Source: Fragum whitleyi (Eukaryota > Mollusca > Bivalvia > Cardiida > Cardiidae). Taken from it: a DNA stretch of 64,000 nt. Every line of letters begins with the position of its first letter. Positions within the stretch are counted from its first letter, which is position 1. The stretch is taken from contig OX411557.1 of NCBI GenBank assembly GCA_948146395.1, forward strand, positions 38,953,689 through 39,017,688. The letters run 5' to 3'. The notes beneath the pieces are model-generated. The model did no database searches, was not told where the DNA came from, and saw only the letters and a program-made list of their open reading frames with translations. Positions 49,741 through 62,780 of the stretch are shown one piece after another. The position numbers were made by a program, and so were the translations under genes.

Positions 49741-50476
49741 GGTAGCAATGGACAGCGGCCTTCCGACTCTATAAACCGGAAGTAGGTTTTCGTTTATTTT
49801 ACGGCCCTTTTTGCGCGTTGTTTCTGCCATGGAAATAGCTTTAAATAATGATGATAAAAGTTTAAAACATAGCTTCTGCCCAACACTTGATAAAATTGAA
49901 TGACTGGATCATTAAATTTAACAATAAAATTCGTTATAAGTGCCACTCCCTTAGTATGGGTAGCTATAAAATAACGAAAAGCTTTCTTATTTGCATGGAG
50001 AGGAATGCTGATTTTTTTACCAAACAAAGGGAAACATGGCTTTTAAACATACCAGAAAATGATAAAAATTCATTGAGTAAGTTCTTTAAAAATTAGTTTT
50101 TTGTGACAATTCTCCCCTTTAAATTTTCGAAATTAGTGCATGTCAAACTTTTAAAAATACAAAATGCAAATATAATTGATCAAAGAGAAATTTCCTTGGC
50201 AACAGCCATTGTGTACACTAATAGGGTCTATCAACATGTTTGTTTTTTATATGTACCAGCTGGTACTGAGTTTATTCTAGACCTAAAACCAATATAAACA
50301 TTTAACTGAAAAATAGCCAGTACCACTCAAGGGCAGATAACTTTAGCATGAAAAGAAGCATGGAAAGGTACCTTTATATTTAGATATTATGTCTATACAA
50401 TGCTAATCTGCAAAAATATAGAAACGAGAAAAAAATCATTTGGCGGAAAAAATGACGATATATATCCATTGCTACC
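49741..50476. mobile_element. piggyBac-like non-autonomous element with TTAA target duplication
   Basis: 12-bp perfect terminal inverted repeats GGTAGCAATGGA (49741-49752) and TCCATTGCTACC (50465-50476), each directly flanked by TTAA (49737-49740, 50477-50480). TTAA duplication is the hallmark of piggyBac insertion. The 736-bp interior has only short open frames and no transposase. Confidence 0.75.
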
Positions 50477-51274
50477 TTAAGCTGATATATTTCATGAACA
50501 TGTTATTCAATATATATTTTGAGCCTGTGCTTGACATCAAAACAAGGCTTGCATCCGCAAAGTTTAATTAGAATCTTCACACTAATTAGATAGCTATGGT
50601 TCATCTACTGTCTTAGTTTAGAATTCCTTTCAATGGAACTGATACATTTTCAAGATAAAGGTAGCAGACCCGTAATAGTTTCACAACGTTTTGAAGTCAT
50701 GAACTTTAATAGTGTTTATCGGGTTTTCCTAATGAATTCATTGGGAAACCTCGGCAAACAATGTGAAAGCCCATAAGACTCAAAATGCAGCGAAACTATA
50801 ATAGGTTCACTACTTTAAACTTAGTTATAACTATCCTTATATCCATACTTTATTCAAGCCAATCTGATAACACATGTTGACTAAATCGTGTTAATAATAT
50901 TATTTTTAAGCAGTTTAAACGTCCACCCCGTATTTTTTAAAGATTAATTAATTTTTCGAAAAGTATGATTCTGTTGACCCAAAAATCACTCTTTAAAAGT
51001 TTCAAGCCAATCAAGTAATACCTATGCTCTTTATTACGCAAACAATAATATTTAGGGTGAATATCCACCAATACCTCTTTCCCCATCTTTCCCCATATAT
51101 TCAGAAAGATCGACTCCATTTTCGGGTCTCAAGCAATAATTCCTATGACCCTGCAATGATCCTGCGAATGCTTCAAGCCACACTGAAAATATTGCGTTTA
51201 AAAGAATTTACGGTAACGAAACATTTACAACATTGAGCGATCAAGAATGATTATTTCCTAGTTGCAATAATGGA

Positions 51275-51444
<170 letters not shown>

Positions 51445-51949
51445 ATGATACCGTCTAAGGATACAGTTCGTGTCTTATTTGATTAGTCAAGTTTTGACAT
51501 GGCACTGTATAATGGAGCTTTTTCGTCACACGTGTTTAAGCAACTACGAACATCATTTTTTCTGAAATTCAACATGGTGTATTAGCTAGAAGTTTTCTAC
51601 GTCGTATATCTCTATCATGACTGTCGAATATCTACTGTTGTTCAATTACAATGAAATTGACTTGAAGTTTCATTTCATCGAAAAACACTTGAATAGAAAC
51701 TATGCTCTCAATCTTCCTTCATGATATTGATATACATGCATAATAAAACCCTTTGGAAGAAAACACATTGTGACAAAATATCTATTTTTGAGACACTGAT
51801 GACTGCAAAAAAGCCAATGCCAGTCAAGTTAGGCAAAGGAATTCAGTCCCAAGGAATTCCACACCCTTGGAAATACGCTGCTTCATTAACCAACAAGAGC
51901 TGTCGAAGAACAATGGAGCTTTGCTATTCCTATTGCTGGATAGTAAATG

Positions 51950-53113
51950 ACAAGAGCACCGCAAGCGGGTGACAACGCTCGGCTGTTAATTATTTCTTAG
52001 GCAAATGCAAATATATGAACTTGGTACCTAAAGAAAGGTCTTGTACCAACCAATGATCTTTGAAATATGAAGGCTCTTTGACTAAGCATTCAAAAATAAT
52101 GACCAAGTCTAATTTTCAAAAGAAATTTGACCTTGAAAAATGACATTGACCTTGACTGATGAGCTTGAACTTGGTACCTACAGAAAGGTCTTGTCCCAAG
52201 CAATTATCGTGTGAAATATGAAGGCTCCATGACTAATCATTAAAAATACTGACCAAGTCTAATTTTTTAAAAGAAATTTGACCTTGAGAAATGACATTGA
52301 ACTGGACTGATGACCTTGAACTTGGTACCTACAGAAAGGTCTTGTCCCAAGCAATTATCGTGTGAAATATGAAGGCTCCATGACTAACCATTCAAAAGTT
52401 ATAACCAAGTTAAATTTTTTCAAAGAAATTCGACCTTGAAAAATGACCTTGACCTTGGCTGATGACCTTGAACTTGGTAACAACAGACAGGTCTTGTCCC
52501 AAGCAATGATCATGTGAAATATGAAGGCTCAATGACTAACCATTCAAAAGTTATGGTAAAAGTTTAACTTTTTCGAAGAAATTTGACCTTGAAAAATGAC
52601 CTTGACCTGGACTGATGACCTTGAACTTGGTAATAACAGAAAGGTCTTGTCCCGAGCAATGATCATGTGAAATATGAAGGCTCCATGACTAACCATTCAA
52701 AAGTTATAACCAAGTTAAATTTTGCAAAGAAATTCGACCTTGAAAAATGACCTTGACTGATGACCTTGAACTTGGTACCTACAGAAAGATCTTGTCCCAA
52801 GCAATAATCAAGTAAAATATGAAGACTCAATTACTAACCATTCAAAAGTTATGACCAAGTTTAAATTTTTCAAAGAACTTTGTCCTTGAAAAATGACCTT
52901 GACCTTGACTGATGACCTTGAACTTGGTAACTACCGAAAGGTCTTGTCCCCAGCAATAATCATGTGAAATATGAAGGCTCTATGACTTACCATTCAAAAG
53001 TTATGACCAAGGTTGAAGTTTGTCACGCCTACACCAACGCCTACGCCAACAACGCGAACGACGCCAGGGTGATCATAATATCTCGGGTTTTCTTCGAAAA
53101 TAGGCGAGCTCAA
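51950..53113 (+). mobile_element. Helentron/pearl-like element, copy 4, with seven 151-bp tandem units
   Basis: Starts ACAAGAGCACCGCAAGCGGG; ends with hairpin TTTTC-TTC-GAAAA, then TAGGCGAGCTCAAAA. The phrase GAACTTGGTA recurs at about 52019, 52167, 52318, 52470, 52623, 52768 and 52920. A CGCCTACGCCAACAACGCGA tract precedes the 3' end. Non-coding. Confidence 0.62.
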
Positions 53114-54102
53114 AATCAATGTTTTATGGGGGATATTGCTTATATCGATGGTCTAGCAAAACAGTAACAGTTTTAACTGCCTATTAATTTATATGCCATA
53201 ACAATTGTTTTCGCACTGTGCCATTGATATGCACATATGCTGTCTTAGTAACTATCATGAAACGTAAATACACACCATGGACCGGGTACCCACCCAATCC
53301 AATCGAAAGATACGCTAACCATTTAGACTTTCCTTGGACTGGAAACACAGGGCAACATATAAACTTCACTAAAACAAAGCATTAACTAAAAACTCATTTT
53401 CCGATAAAACATATTTCTCAATAGAGCTCCATTAATCTAAAAATCAATACATTTGTACTATTCTTAAAGTTCAGATTAACCTTTCCGGGTCTAAGGTTGT
53501 TGGTCGAGGTTTTGTATGTTCGAGTTAACATTCGGCCGAGTTGACGATTGACATGGCAGCTGAGTTGGGGGGGGGGGGGGTAACCAAAACCGTCAGATAT
53601 AAAAATCGAATGTGATAATATCTTTTAATAATTTTCAAGTGGTGACTTACTGATAACGATGTCAAACGAATAGGTTCTGGACTCCGACATCGAAAAAGCC
53701 AACTTAAGAAGTCAGTAAACGTGATCGGGTACCAATGTGAATTTTTGAGGTCACCATGTAAACCAAAACAACTTTCATTTTATCTCGCTTTCAGTTCTGG
53801 TAATATTTAAAAGTATTGGTACCTCTCTAATTTCTTGAGCAATACAAAAGATCAAATTGTGTAATTAGAGAGCTTAAGAGCATTCAGGATTTTCGTATTT
53901 TTGATCAAAGTCTTACTGGCATCCAAGATGGCGGCGCCCTGTTCCGAAACAAAGGGTCACCTTTTTTTCCTCATAGTTATAATGAGAGGTCGGGTATAAA
54001 ACACATATTGGAAAAAATCGTCTTAAAAACAGTGCTATCGCGAAACGATATTTGATCATGTCTTGATTCGCAAGACACGATCTGCGATCGTTATATATAA
54101 AA

Positions 54103-54418
54103 TACGTACTAAGTGTTTTGTATGAGAAAAATTATCTGACGAGGTTGGGAGAATTGATCATTGTCGAGGCTCTGCCGAGACAATTATCAATTCCCACAAC
54201 CTAGTTAGATATTTATTCATACAACACACTAAGTATGTACATGTATTATATTAATCTTATAACCTCTATTTGCCTTGTTTTCATCGATGTTTTTAAAAGA
54301 AATGCAAGTTTCTAAAAATAACCGCATTATATCATTGTTCTAAAAATAACTATGTGATATCATGAAAAATATTATATTGGATATTATCACACGGATATTT
54401 ATTTAGTTATAAGATAAA
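54103..54418 (+). repeat. Hairpin MITE family, copy 3
   Basis: Same foldback (TACGTACTAAGTGTTTTGTA ... CACTAAGTATGTA; GACGAGGTTGGGAGAATTGA) and the same flank ending GTTATAAGATAAAA. Confidence 0.68.
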
Positions 54419-54870
54419 AACCACATCGACTTAAAATTTGATAAAGTGCATCAGCTAGAGTACCAATACATTACTCACAAAATTCAGTAGCGCAAACATA
54501 CTACCTGGTTTACGCCATGGTTTATTTTTGAGCATTTTATGAAAATTTTTGGCGTAGTACGGTTCTAGGCAAATGAGTCCCATCAAGTTCAATTTTGTCT
54601 CGGTCATCCAGTTAGAGGAGGTCCTAACTATTACCTGTGAGCTTATTTTTCGGACTAAACATAATGTTAAGCTAAATTGTGTCATATGTTTTCACAGCAA
54701 CTTTGAATTTTTAGTAATTTTAATAATGGTTAAAGATAGAGTTCCGCCTCTTTGATTTAGGAACTCAATTCGGTCAGACTTCCTTATATAAGACAACTAT
54801 TTATATCAGTACTGAGTGAAGTAAATCCTTCTTCAGAGATCGCATATTCTCTGACAAATGCCTAAAACAC

Positions 54871-55023
54871 TATAGGGATGAGTGTCTTTTTCACTGCGTT
54901 ATTTTTGGTATAAAGTGCATTTGCCCTTGCACATAGCAAATAACGTTATGTTTAAGCCATGTGCTAAGGCAATTGCACTTTATATCCCAATAAACGCTGT
55001 GAAAAAGACACTCGTCCCTTATA
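54871..55023. repeat. Short foldback element
   Basis: TATAGGGATGAGTGTCTTTT and AAAAGACACTCGTCCCTTAT are inverted and continue inward through GCGTTATTTTTGGTATAAAG / CTTTATATCCCAATAAACGC. About 150 bp in all, non-coding. Confidence 0.6.
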
Positions 55024-55812
55024 ATTGAAATCCTCTAGATTGAAGAATCTATTAAAATACTCGGCCAAACATTAAAACTTCCAGTCTACTTTCTGCGCGT
55101 ATAGATTACACAATCTATTTTTAGAACGTGTATTTTTTTATTTCGCTATCGAAGTGAAATGTCATAAAGTAAAACAAATGATACACAAATAAAGGACAAC
55201 TTTGAAATTCGTACAGGTGCTTATGACAAAACACTTGTTTCTGCCAAGTAAGTCTGTTTTTTAAACGAAAACGGCGTGATCGGTCTTAGTTGAGAGGATT
55301 GTTTGATGGTTTTCGTCGACTCGCTGTTTTCTAAGTTTATGTCGGTTCAGAATCAGAACTGCTGGCTTGTTTTCGTATTTTTTTTTTTCGAAACTATCTT
55401 AATTTATAATAGATTAAAACAAATAGCAAAGTTGCGTTGATGATAGGGAACTAGGTGATTTCGAGTTCCTACAACACAGGACTTTCAGATCGAAAGTCGG
55501 GGGTTTCCCAAAAGACCTATTGCATTTTACACAGAAATAAAGTGCAATGGATTTCCCCACGTGATGCGATTTAATCCAATCAGAATTCTTTATTTATTGC
55601 ATTGCAATTATATTAACATTAATTGTATGCCATTTCTATAGTTCCAGACTGATTCAATCGATGAAAAGCGGTCGACCTTTGGGCGTACTTTTTCAAACGA
55701 CGATTCAATAATAAAAGAAATTCACAACAAATATATCATTTTCATAAATAGAAAGAGTATTCATTTTTCTCCATGTTAATAATATATGTGACAAACTGTT
55801 TATTTATATCAG

Positions 55813-55934
55813 TTATTTTCGTCTAATTTTCCTTGTAACTAACGTTGCAATAAACAAGCATGCCCAAGCCAACTGCATTGCTAATGTGAGTCTTATCACC
55901 ATACCGTAGGATTTAGACCTATCTCGAATCGAAC
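55813..55934 (-). CDS. SLC16A-like: SLC16-like, last exon (TM12, stop TAA)
   Basis: Acceptor ATTTTTTCAG. Reads GSIRDRSKSYGMVIRLTLA, then MQLAWACLFIATLVTRKI, ending RRK and TAA (complement of 55813-55815): the last membrane helix and a short basic cytoplasmic tail. A minus-strand AATAAA follows at 55799-55804. Confidence 0.88.
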
Positions 55935-58900
55935 CTGAAAAAATAATGGTGAAAAAATGAGAGTCAGAGTCATTCTGGTCATAATCTCGATAAATTTTCT
56001 GACCATGATAGTCATAGTTTTGTCTAGAATTCGAAAATCATAATCCTATCCACAAACATAGCTGTTAAAATATTTGAATTATCTAACCGACGAATTTATC
56101 CCTGAATTAACTTAAATATAAAACTTGAAATAAAGGACATCTTGTAATATGATAGAAACAGTTAGCATATGTGTTCCCTCATATTTAATTGAACATGCGA
56201 GATTTTGTTAAACAATATAAAACATGCTAAACCTTGAACTATTTGCGTTATGTTTTGTATTCGAAAGGAAAATGCTTATGTATGAGTTTCATTTCTATTG
56301 TTCAACCATTTGCGTCATTAGAATGCCAACATCTACTGTCTTTAAAACAAAATCTATTTCAGCATAGTTCCTTTTATTCGCATGGAAAGCATGTTGAAGA
56401 ATTAACAAAAACATAAGTTTGAAAACAATTTTCTACCGTAAATTGGTCCTGTTGCAGCTGAAAGAATGCCAACTACTGTGTTTATCAGTCCGAATCCAAC
56501 TGCCATGTGTTTGTCATCTACCAACTGAACAACAACAATCATGCCGGCTATTATAACTCCCGACACTGCTATGCCATTGAGACCACATCCAAAGAAAATA
56601 ATTGTTAAATCGGACGAAAAATGTATAAGTATCTGTCCAAGAAACCCACAAAGGGAAAATAATGTTGGTAGAAGAAGAGAGTTCACGCCTTTACACTGTT
56701 TAAGAATTCCTGCCATTAAACGAGCCAAAAATCCGGCACCATGCGCTATTGGAAACGCAAGTAATGCATTAGAAGGTGACAACAACTTCCATTCGAGAAT
56801 ATCCAACACGAGAGAGTTGTATCCATTCAATGAGGACATAACTACTCCGATCGCAAGCAGATTAAAAAAGTAAGGTAATGTAAAGAAGGAAAACATGAAC
56901 CTAAATGATACCATTAAAGTGTTAATTTTAAATTTTCTCGCTCCCTTCTTGGTAACTAATATGTTCTGTTTATAAGTAGACCCTCCCTTTGATATTATAT
57001 TTATATTATCTTTATTCACTATCTCTGTTAACTCTTTCAGTTGTCTTTTATATTTCTTTTCGAGAGTCCGAAACACACCTGCTACTACGAAACAGTTCAG
57101 ATGAAGTCCTCCCATGATCAAGAAAGTTCCATTCAAACCGTACAATCCAGTAAGGAATTTTAGAAGGTATGGTAAAACTATCCCTGCAATATTTATACCA
57201 GCATTCTGAATCGATAAGGCAAGCAGCTTTTGTGGACCGTTGAATGCCATTCCTATGGCGACAGAACTACTAACATAGAGTAGAGAAGTTCCAAAACCTA
57301 CAAAGTATGTGCAAGAAATAAATAAACATTTTAAAAAATGCAATTATAATCGCACCCATTTAATTTTCGTGTAACAATATTGCTGCGTTTAAACACGGAA
57401 AACGCTGCACTTGTTAACTGTCTTTACTCTTATGATTCATTAACCAACATTCTTAGAGCATAAGAATTCGATTGGACTGCAATAACTGATCCCATTTCAT
57501 TTTTCTAATAGACCTTTTTTTTTTTACCATACATGAAAAATCGATTTTAACCATACATATAAAAAGATTTAAGAAACATATATGACTTCATTTTTTTGCA
57601 TTTTTTCTCTCCTTTTAAACGCTTTTCTAGCCATTTAGAATTATATTCACTTTACTCCTTCGATATCGCATACTGCCTTTCAAAAGCTCGTTCATTGGAC
57701 AAGACTTTTTTAGGTCATCTGAGCACGAAGTGCTCAAGGTGAGCCATTGTGATCGTCCAATGTACGTCGTCCGTCGTCAGTCGTACGTCGTCCACAATTT
57801 CTTAAAACATCTTCTCATAAACCAGTGGACCACGCTTGATGAAACTTGAAGTTTTGAATGTTCCTTGGGTCGAGCTCTACCAAAGTTGTTCAGATAAATG
57901 AAATCCACCCTAAACTCTCCCTTTGCCATCAAAAAAGGATGAAAATAGGAAAATGTTCATCATCTAATGGGCCTCTACCGGGCACAACCCTTTTAACATT
58001 GAATCAAAGAGTGAAAATCTTTAAAAATCTTCTTCTCTGAAACTAGAAGGCACACAACTTTTATATTTGATATGTAGCATCATCAAATAGACCTCTTCTA
58101 AGTTTGTTCATATCAAGACCCTGAGGTCATATTTTGGCACCACCCTGGGGCATCCCTTTTTAGCTCACTTGCGCACGAAGAGTGAAAATAGAAAATCTTC
58201 AAGAATCTTCAATTTTGTTCATATCAAGATCCTTAGGTCATATTTGGCATCCTAATGGGTGCGACCCTTTTGACATAGAATCAAATAGCGAAAATCTTAA
58301 TAAATCTTCTTCTCTGAATCCAGAAGGCAGACAACTTTAACGCTTTGTATGTATCATGATCTAGTTGACCTCTACCAAGTTTGTTATCAAGACCCTGGTG
58401 TCATCTTTGGGCTTCATCCGGCCGCATCCTTTTTACAAAGAATCAAAGAAGAAAAACTGTAAAATCTTCTTCTCTGAAACCAGAAAGCTTTCATATTTTG
58501 TATGTCTTCAAACATCTTCTTCTTTGAAACCAAAAGGCAGACATCTTTCATATATCGGTTTGTACTATTATAAAATTGACTTCTACCAACGTTTTCATGT
58601 CTACCTCTGGGGCCATATTTTAGCTCTTAATGAACACACCGTATTTTACAGAGAATAAAGGAGGAAATCTTAAAAACTTAGTCTCTGAAAACAAAAGGCG
58701 GGGACTTATCATAATGGTCTCATTTAATTGTATTTCATGTCCATATGTTCATGTAAGGTCTGTACCCAGACATGCATTTTACTCTTTGCGGAAAACACGC
58801 CATGGTATTGATCTTTTTTATAAATTATCTTCTTGTTGAAATTTGCATATTTTTTTGATGTGATGTCCAAGGGTTCAAAGAGGCTCAGGTGAGAGATCTT

Positions 58901-61900
58901 GGACCACCATGGTCCTCTTGTTTGATTTAATTTTAACGTGTAAATATTTTTGTAGGGGAAATAACATTTCGTGTGGATGTGTTTTTGATGAAGTAGATAA
59001 GTCTAAGTAGCGCATTGTTTGAGCCCAAAGTTCCTCCGGTACATAGGATCCTGACAATTTCATTTCATAAAGTATAAGAGGAAGAGCAGATGTAGTGAAT
59101 ATCACCTAAGAAATAATCACATTTTTTTCTCAATAAAAAGACAAACCACATTAAATTTGATTTTAAAATGAAATTTTCAAAAGCCAAATGATAGTCCTTT
59201 GAAATGGACATGGTATTGTATGATCGCACGCTTATAATCATTGTTTGCCGAAACGATTCGAAACGCTGCAATTTTTAAGAGATGTATCCGTTCTGTCATT
59301 TACATTATGTAGCAATTTAATTTTCCATCTACAATTTTGTTTTAGCTTTCATCTGTGATGGCTTTCAAAGTGTAACAATCAATTTGAAGCAGTCGTATTG
59401 TGAACTCTTTATCCTTTAAGTTTCTTGAGCTCAATTATATTGAGACTTACAAATCCATTGACGGCATCTACAATAAAATGACTAGACGTTCGTCCCCATC
59501 AAATAAGGCCTAATTTTTGTTAGGAAGGTTGGCTTCGTTTACAGGCGGCAAGCAATAAAACCTAAAGAAAAATGTGGATTTTATACCTGTCATCAATCCA
59601 ATGCAACCATAAAGATGTTCGACTTTTGAAGCAAAGAAAGCAGCTATCAATCCCATTGAAGAAAGAACAGCTCCTGATATTGTTGTTCTTAGCAAACCCT
59701 GTTGTCTTATAAGCACTCCACTGATGATACCATTGAAAATTAATATATATCTTCATTAGAAAAATATATTATAGCATTTTTTTATTAGAAAAAAATATTT
59801 AAATTATTTTAATTACTTCAATAAATACCAAAACAGTTTGGGTAATGTGATGAAAAAAGTCGACTTGAAAATATACCAAAATACAGTAAAGCAAGATGAG
59901 GGTCGAGAAACCTTTTTTTTCCATTTTGGTCATTAGTAAATTCTGACCATGCACATAAGAAATAGAGAGAGATAGAGGGAGTAGGGCGCCAAACGCAAAT
60001 AGTGGGAGACAGTTGACACATATAATATCGACATATATCAAATGCCGAATAAAGCTGGTCTTACATTAGTTCAAACGATGACTGATTGACAGCCCAATAC
60101 ATTATAGCTGAAACTGAGTGAGGTGATATGGATTAAACCTTTTAGTGCTGGGTGTACTTGGGCTGCTAGTTAAGTGTCCTTCTCTAGTACAATACCTGAC
60201 TCAAATAACTACCGGATAGCATAACAGGACAGGACAAAACCAACGAACTATCACATACATCTACTTTTAAATGAAAACAATGAAAATCAAATGCTGGACG
60301 GACCAGAGTATAACCTTAAATCTGCTCATGCAAATAAGTAGTATTACTAGTCAAACGCCAATAGTGGGAGACAGTTGACACATATAATATCGACATATAT
60401 CAAATGCAATATAAAGCTGGTCTTACATTAGTTCAAACGATGACTGATTGACAGCCCAATACATTATAGCTGAAACTGAGTGAGGTGATATGGATTAAAC
60501 CACTGCTTCCACCTTTTAGTGCTGGGTGTACTTGGGCTGCTAGTTAAGTGTCCTTCTCTAGTACAATACCTGACTCAAATAACTACCGGATAGCATAACA
60601 GGACAGGACAAAACCAACGAACTATCACATACATCTACTTTTAAATGAAAACAATGAAAATCAAATGCTGGACGGACCAGAGTATAACCTTAAATCTGCT
60701 CATGCAAATAAGTAGTATTACTAGTCAAACGCCAATAGTGGGAGACAGTTGACACATATAATATCGACATATATCAAATGCCGTATAAAGCTGGTCTTAC
60801 ATTAGTTCAAACGATGACTGATTGACAGCCCAATACATTATAGCTGAAACTGAGTGAGGTGATATGGATTAAACCACTGCTTCCACCTTTTAGTGCTGGG
60901 TGTACTTGGGCTGCTAGTTAAGTGTCCTTCTCTAGTACAATACCTGACTCAAATAACTACCGGATAGCATAACAGGACAGGACAAAACCAACGAACTATC
61001 ACATACATCTACTTTTAAATGAAAACAATGAAAATCAAATGCTGGACGGACCAGAGTATAACCTTAAATTTGGAAGGAAGTCAATTGAAATGCGATATCT
61101 GTAGTTAAAATGACAAAATTATTATAAGGAAAAGTAATACCTTTGAGTTATTCTGAACATTAATGAAATAATGTGTATCATTTTTCACATCTTAAGTTTA
61201 AATATCATCTCATACCTTGAAACCGTCCAGATGGACACATTCATTGCTCTATATTTTACAAAACAGCAAACATAAATATTATATGCCCCACAACTGCCAA
61301 TTTTCAGAAATAGAAGAGCGATTCACAGATATGTAAATGTCAAGGTTAAATGTACACTATATCAGGTCTCTTGGTTGCCAATATGTGACAAAACTTCTGC
61401 TTTCTCCTTCAAATTGTTATCGAAACAAAAATCATGGTTCAGATACCCAGATGAAGACTATATAACCAACAATGCATAAGATGTGGTCAATGTTAAAGCT
61501 TTTTTTTTCAAAATAAGTCAATTTTATTATATGAATTTGATCTTTTCTGTTGACGATGACGTTGAAAACAACTGAAAGGACTTGTGACAATTAAAATATG
61601 TCAATTATGAAGGTTAAAATTAATTACAGATCAAAACATGGTGGACTTTACCAGAGATTATCTTAAAAGAAATTTGAAATTGAAAATAATTTTGTCCTTC
61701 ACTGATGACCTTGAAATGCTACAGAAATGTCTTGCCGGTTGTGAAACATGCAGACTCATAATTTATAAGTTTTTTGGGGAGTGTGGGGACAAAAAGATAG
61801 GCGCACTGATGAACAGACGGGACAACATATCATTTACTTGATCTATTGATGTGGGAATGGCAAGGGAGCTAAAAAAGGATTAAACCCTTACAAACGATAG

Positions 61901-62780
61901 CCTTACCACACAAACGAGTCCGCTTGAAATCTTCTCAATACATTATGTTTACGCCGAACATGGGGACGCAAGGATTAGTTCATGTAAATGATTATAATAA
62001 CCGTCTCTGGATGAAATCAATTATGTATTGCAACATCATTTACTTCAAAAAAAGATGCAGTAAACTTATGGCACAAATAAATCAAATATATGTAGTGTAA
62101 TTGAAAACTCAAAACGTGTTTGCATTTATATATATGTTCAAACGAAACATCCCCGAAAACTCGTTGTTTCCGCGCATAAGTAAGATACATCATTGTTAAA
62201 TTCTATCTCAACCATTTGGATTTACCTCTACACGACTTATTTTCTCTTAAATAATACGAGATATGAAAGGCTGCCTAAACATTGATGAACCTGATTGGTT
62301 CAAGACCATGTTAAGATAATAATTTATTTTTATATATTTCCACCCGTATTCGTACGTCTTTTGAGCTGAAGAAATAGAGTCATACCTCGATGACAGCATA
62401 CTTTAGTTCACAGACAATTTGTAAGCTTGCCCAGTAAGTAGTTTCATAATAAATCCATCTATTAATGGAAGATGAGTGCATGATGATTATAACCAAATCA
62501 CATTCTTCGCGAATTCATACATTGTGAAAGGATTTCTTTTTTTTTTATTTTCATTCCTCCATGAAATCAACAATACTCCCTTTATTTCCTTAATTTATGA
62601 TCTAAATCATCACCTGTACTGAGTGTCACTCCAATTAGAATTGCCTGCACTGATGCCGTTTTTGAACGGTTCTCTTCGAACTTCTCCAACATATCTGTGA
62701 TCAGGGAGCCAAATGAAAATAGGAGTCCATAAACAAATGTTGTGGTAAAAGTTGAAGAAACGAGCACCACCCATTTAAAT
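55813..62780 (-). CDS. SLC16A-like: SLC16 (monocarboxylate transporter-like) MFS gene, first exon not found
   Basis: Major-facilitator carrier of the SLC16 family, predicted plasma membrane. Exons from 5' to 3': 62614-62780, 59587-59730, 56437-57297, 55813-55934. They join in phase to about 430 residues plus stop. Landmarks: FKWVVLVSSTFTTTFVYGL (TM1, which follows the family's GGWGW), SVQAILIGVTLSTG, VLIRQQGLLRTTISG (compare LVNRFGCRPV), GLIAAFFASKVEHLYGCIG, GTSLLYVSSSVAIGMAF, FLIMGGLHLNCFVVAG, a Lys-rich central loop, ALLAFPIAHGAGFLARLMAG (TM8), and RDRSKSYGMVIRLTLAMQL (compare GxLxDxYGDY). The TM1 Lys, the TM8 Asp and the TM5 YFxKRR of proton-coupled MCTs are not kept, so classical lactate/H+ transport is doubtful. 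The first exon, with DGG, should lie beyond 62780 or outside the window. Substrate unknown. Confidence 0.85.
56437..57297 (-). CDS. SLC16A-like: SLC16-like, long central exon (861 nt)
   Basis: Acceptor CTTTGTAG, donor GTAGAA after GPIYG. Reads GFGTSLLYVSSSVAIGMAF, then SIQNAGINIAGIVLPYLL, FLIMGGLHLNCFVVAGVF, a charged loop with KKYKRQLKEL and NINIISKGGSTYKQN, and the second six-helix half with HGAGFLARLMAGILK and VGFGLINTVVGILSAATGPIYG. Open throughout, with no stop. Confidence 0.93.
57707..58921 (-). mobile_element. Helentron/pearl-like element, copy 5 (SLC16 intron)
   Basis: On the minus strand it starts ACAAGAGGACCATGGTGGTC with TCTCACCTGAGCC and ends with hairpin GAGCACTTCGTGCTC, then AGATGACCTAAAAA. 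Internal degenerate repeats on the + strand include AAATCTTCTTCTCTGAAACC and TCAAGACCCT. It sits in the intron between the 59587 and 56437 exons. Confidence 0.6.
59587..59730 (-). CDS. SLC16A-like: SLC16-like, exon with TM3-TM4 (odd acceptor)
   Basis: Donor GTATAA. The conserved reading is GIISGVLIRQQGLLRTTISG, then MGLIAAFFASKVEHLYGCIG. To keep phase and the family residues, the exon should start at 59730, where the intron would end TTTTCAATG, not AG. The nearest in-phase AG acceptor starts the exon at 59715 (TGGAG before TGCTTA) and drops five residues. The exon is certain; its 5' edge is not. Confidence 0.72.
59998..61069. repeat. Three near-identical direct tandem copies of about 370 bp (SLC16 intron)
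   Basis: Units start at about 59998, 60360 and 60734 (the word AGTGGGAGAC at 60001, 60363, 60737; spacing 362 and 374). The 12-bp difference is a gap of CTGCTTCCACC-type sequence in unit 1. Otherwise only a couple of substitutions were seen (ATGCCGAATA, ATGCAATATA, ATGCCGTATA). No ORF. Confidence 0.85.
62614..62780 (-). CDS. SLC16A-like: SLC16-like, first visible exon (TM1-TM2)
   Basis: Acceptor TTCTTTTCTAG, donor GTGATG. Reads FKWVVLVSSTFTTTFVYGL, then LLFSFGSLITDMLEKFEEN and ILIGVTLSTG, ending in phase 1. An ATG further upstream in the same frame (62932) is probably intronic, because a good acceptor lies between it and the conserved TM1. Confidence 0.8.

Noticed and set aside
51950..53113. 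CRISPR-like array from regular repeats
   Set aside because: Units of about 151 bp are contiguous with no unique spacers, and the genome is animal.
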